This document shows positions 63,595-64,000 of a stretch of 64,000 bases of DNA, one piece after another. Position numbers and translations under genes: made by a program. Numbering within the stretch: position 1 is the first letter of the stretch; every line of letters begins with the position of its first letter. The stretch spans positions 62,001 to 126,000 of the forward strand of contig NZ_FWXN01000003.1 in assembly GCF_900176385.1 (NCBI RefSeq), in the 5' to 3' direction. This stretch comes from Janibacter indicus (GTDB lineage Bacteria; Actinomycetota; Actinomycetes; Actinomycetales; Dermatophilaceae). The notes below the pieces were generated by a model, which was given only the letters and a program-made list of their open reading frames with translations, had not been told where the DNA came from and ran no database searches.

Positions 63595-64000
<406 letters not shown>

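Overview
The window is a 64 kb piece of a very GC-rich actinobacterial chromosome. The compact nuo cluster, korAB, the tRNA-Thr/tRNA-Met/rpmG/MaoC/MaoC/murB block and tight ATGA gene overlaps suggest a Micrococcales member close to Intrasporangiaceae (Janibacter/Knoellia-like). That placement is inference from gene content, not from a search.

Layout. 1-4.8 kb (minus strand): korB (cut by the window edge), korA, two small proteins and a secreted M28 peptidase. 4.9-14.7 kb: a complex I operon reading nuoABC, then an AAA+ ATPase, then nuoHIJKLMN. The NADH module (nuoEFG) is absent and nuoD, which should follow nuoC, is missing. Its place is taken by the ATPase gene, preceded by a 37-nt palindrome. 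14.7-24 kb: htpX, an isoquinoline-oxidoreductase-type molybdenum enzyme, pepN, a quinone reductase, ogt and an MFS transporter.

24-55 kb is a catabolic region: a phosphotriesterase-like lactonase, crotonases, MFS carriers, a HAD protein, an acyl-CoA dehydrogenase and an APH-type kinase (together the domain set of animal ACAD10), a TetR regulator, SDRs, medium-chain reductases, MaoC, thioesterase, acyl-CoA synthetases, three more acyl-CoA dehydrogenases, thiolase, a single-chain biotin-dependent carboxylase, and PHA synthase with a PHA depolymerase-like hydrolase. Five promoter regions here share a TGAA-N6-TTCA dyad, which suggests one regulon. A coherent reading is lactone or 4-hydroxy-acid uptake and hydrolysis, CoA activation, removal of the 4-hydroxyl through a phosphorylated intermediate, beta-oxidation, and carbon storage as PHA. 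Parts of it are damaged: one acyl-CoA synthetase is split by an IS3-type element, and a kinase and a transporter carry single-base frameshifts.

51.2-52.4 kb holds a truncated second IS3 element fused to an integrase tail. 56-58 kb is an atypical patch with a nuclease-like orphan and a 27-bp tandem repeat. The window closes with housekeeping genes (yajQ family, tRNA-Tyr, tRNA-Thr, tRNA-Met, rpmG, two MaoC dehydratases, murB) and the end of a subtilisin-like protease.
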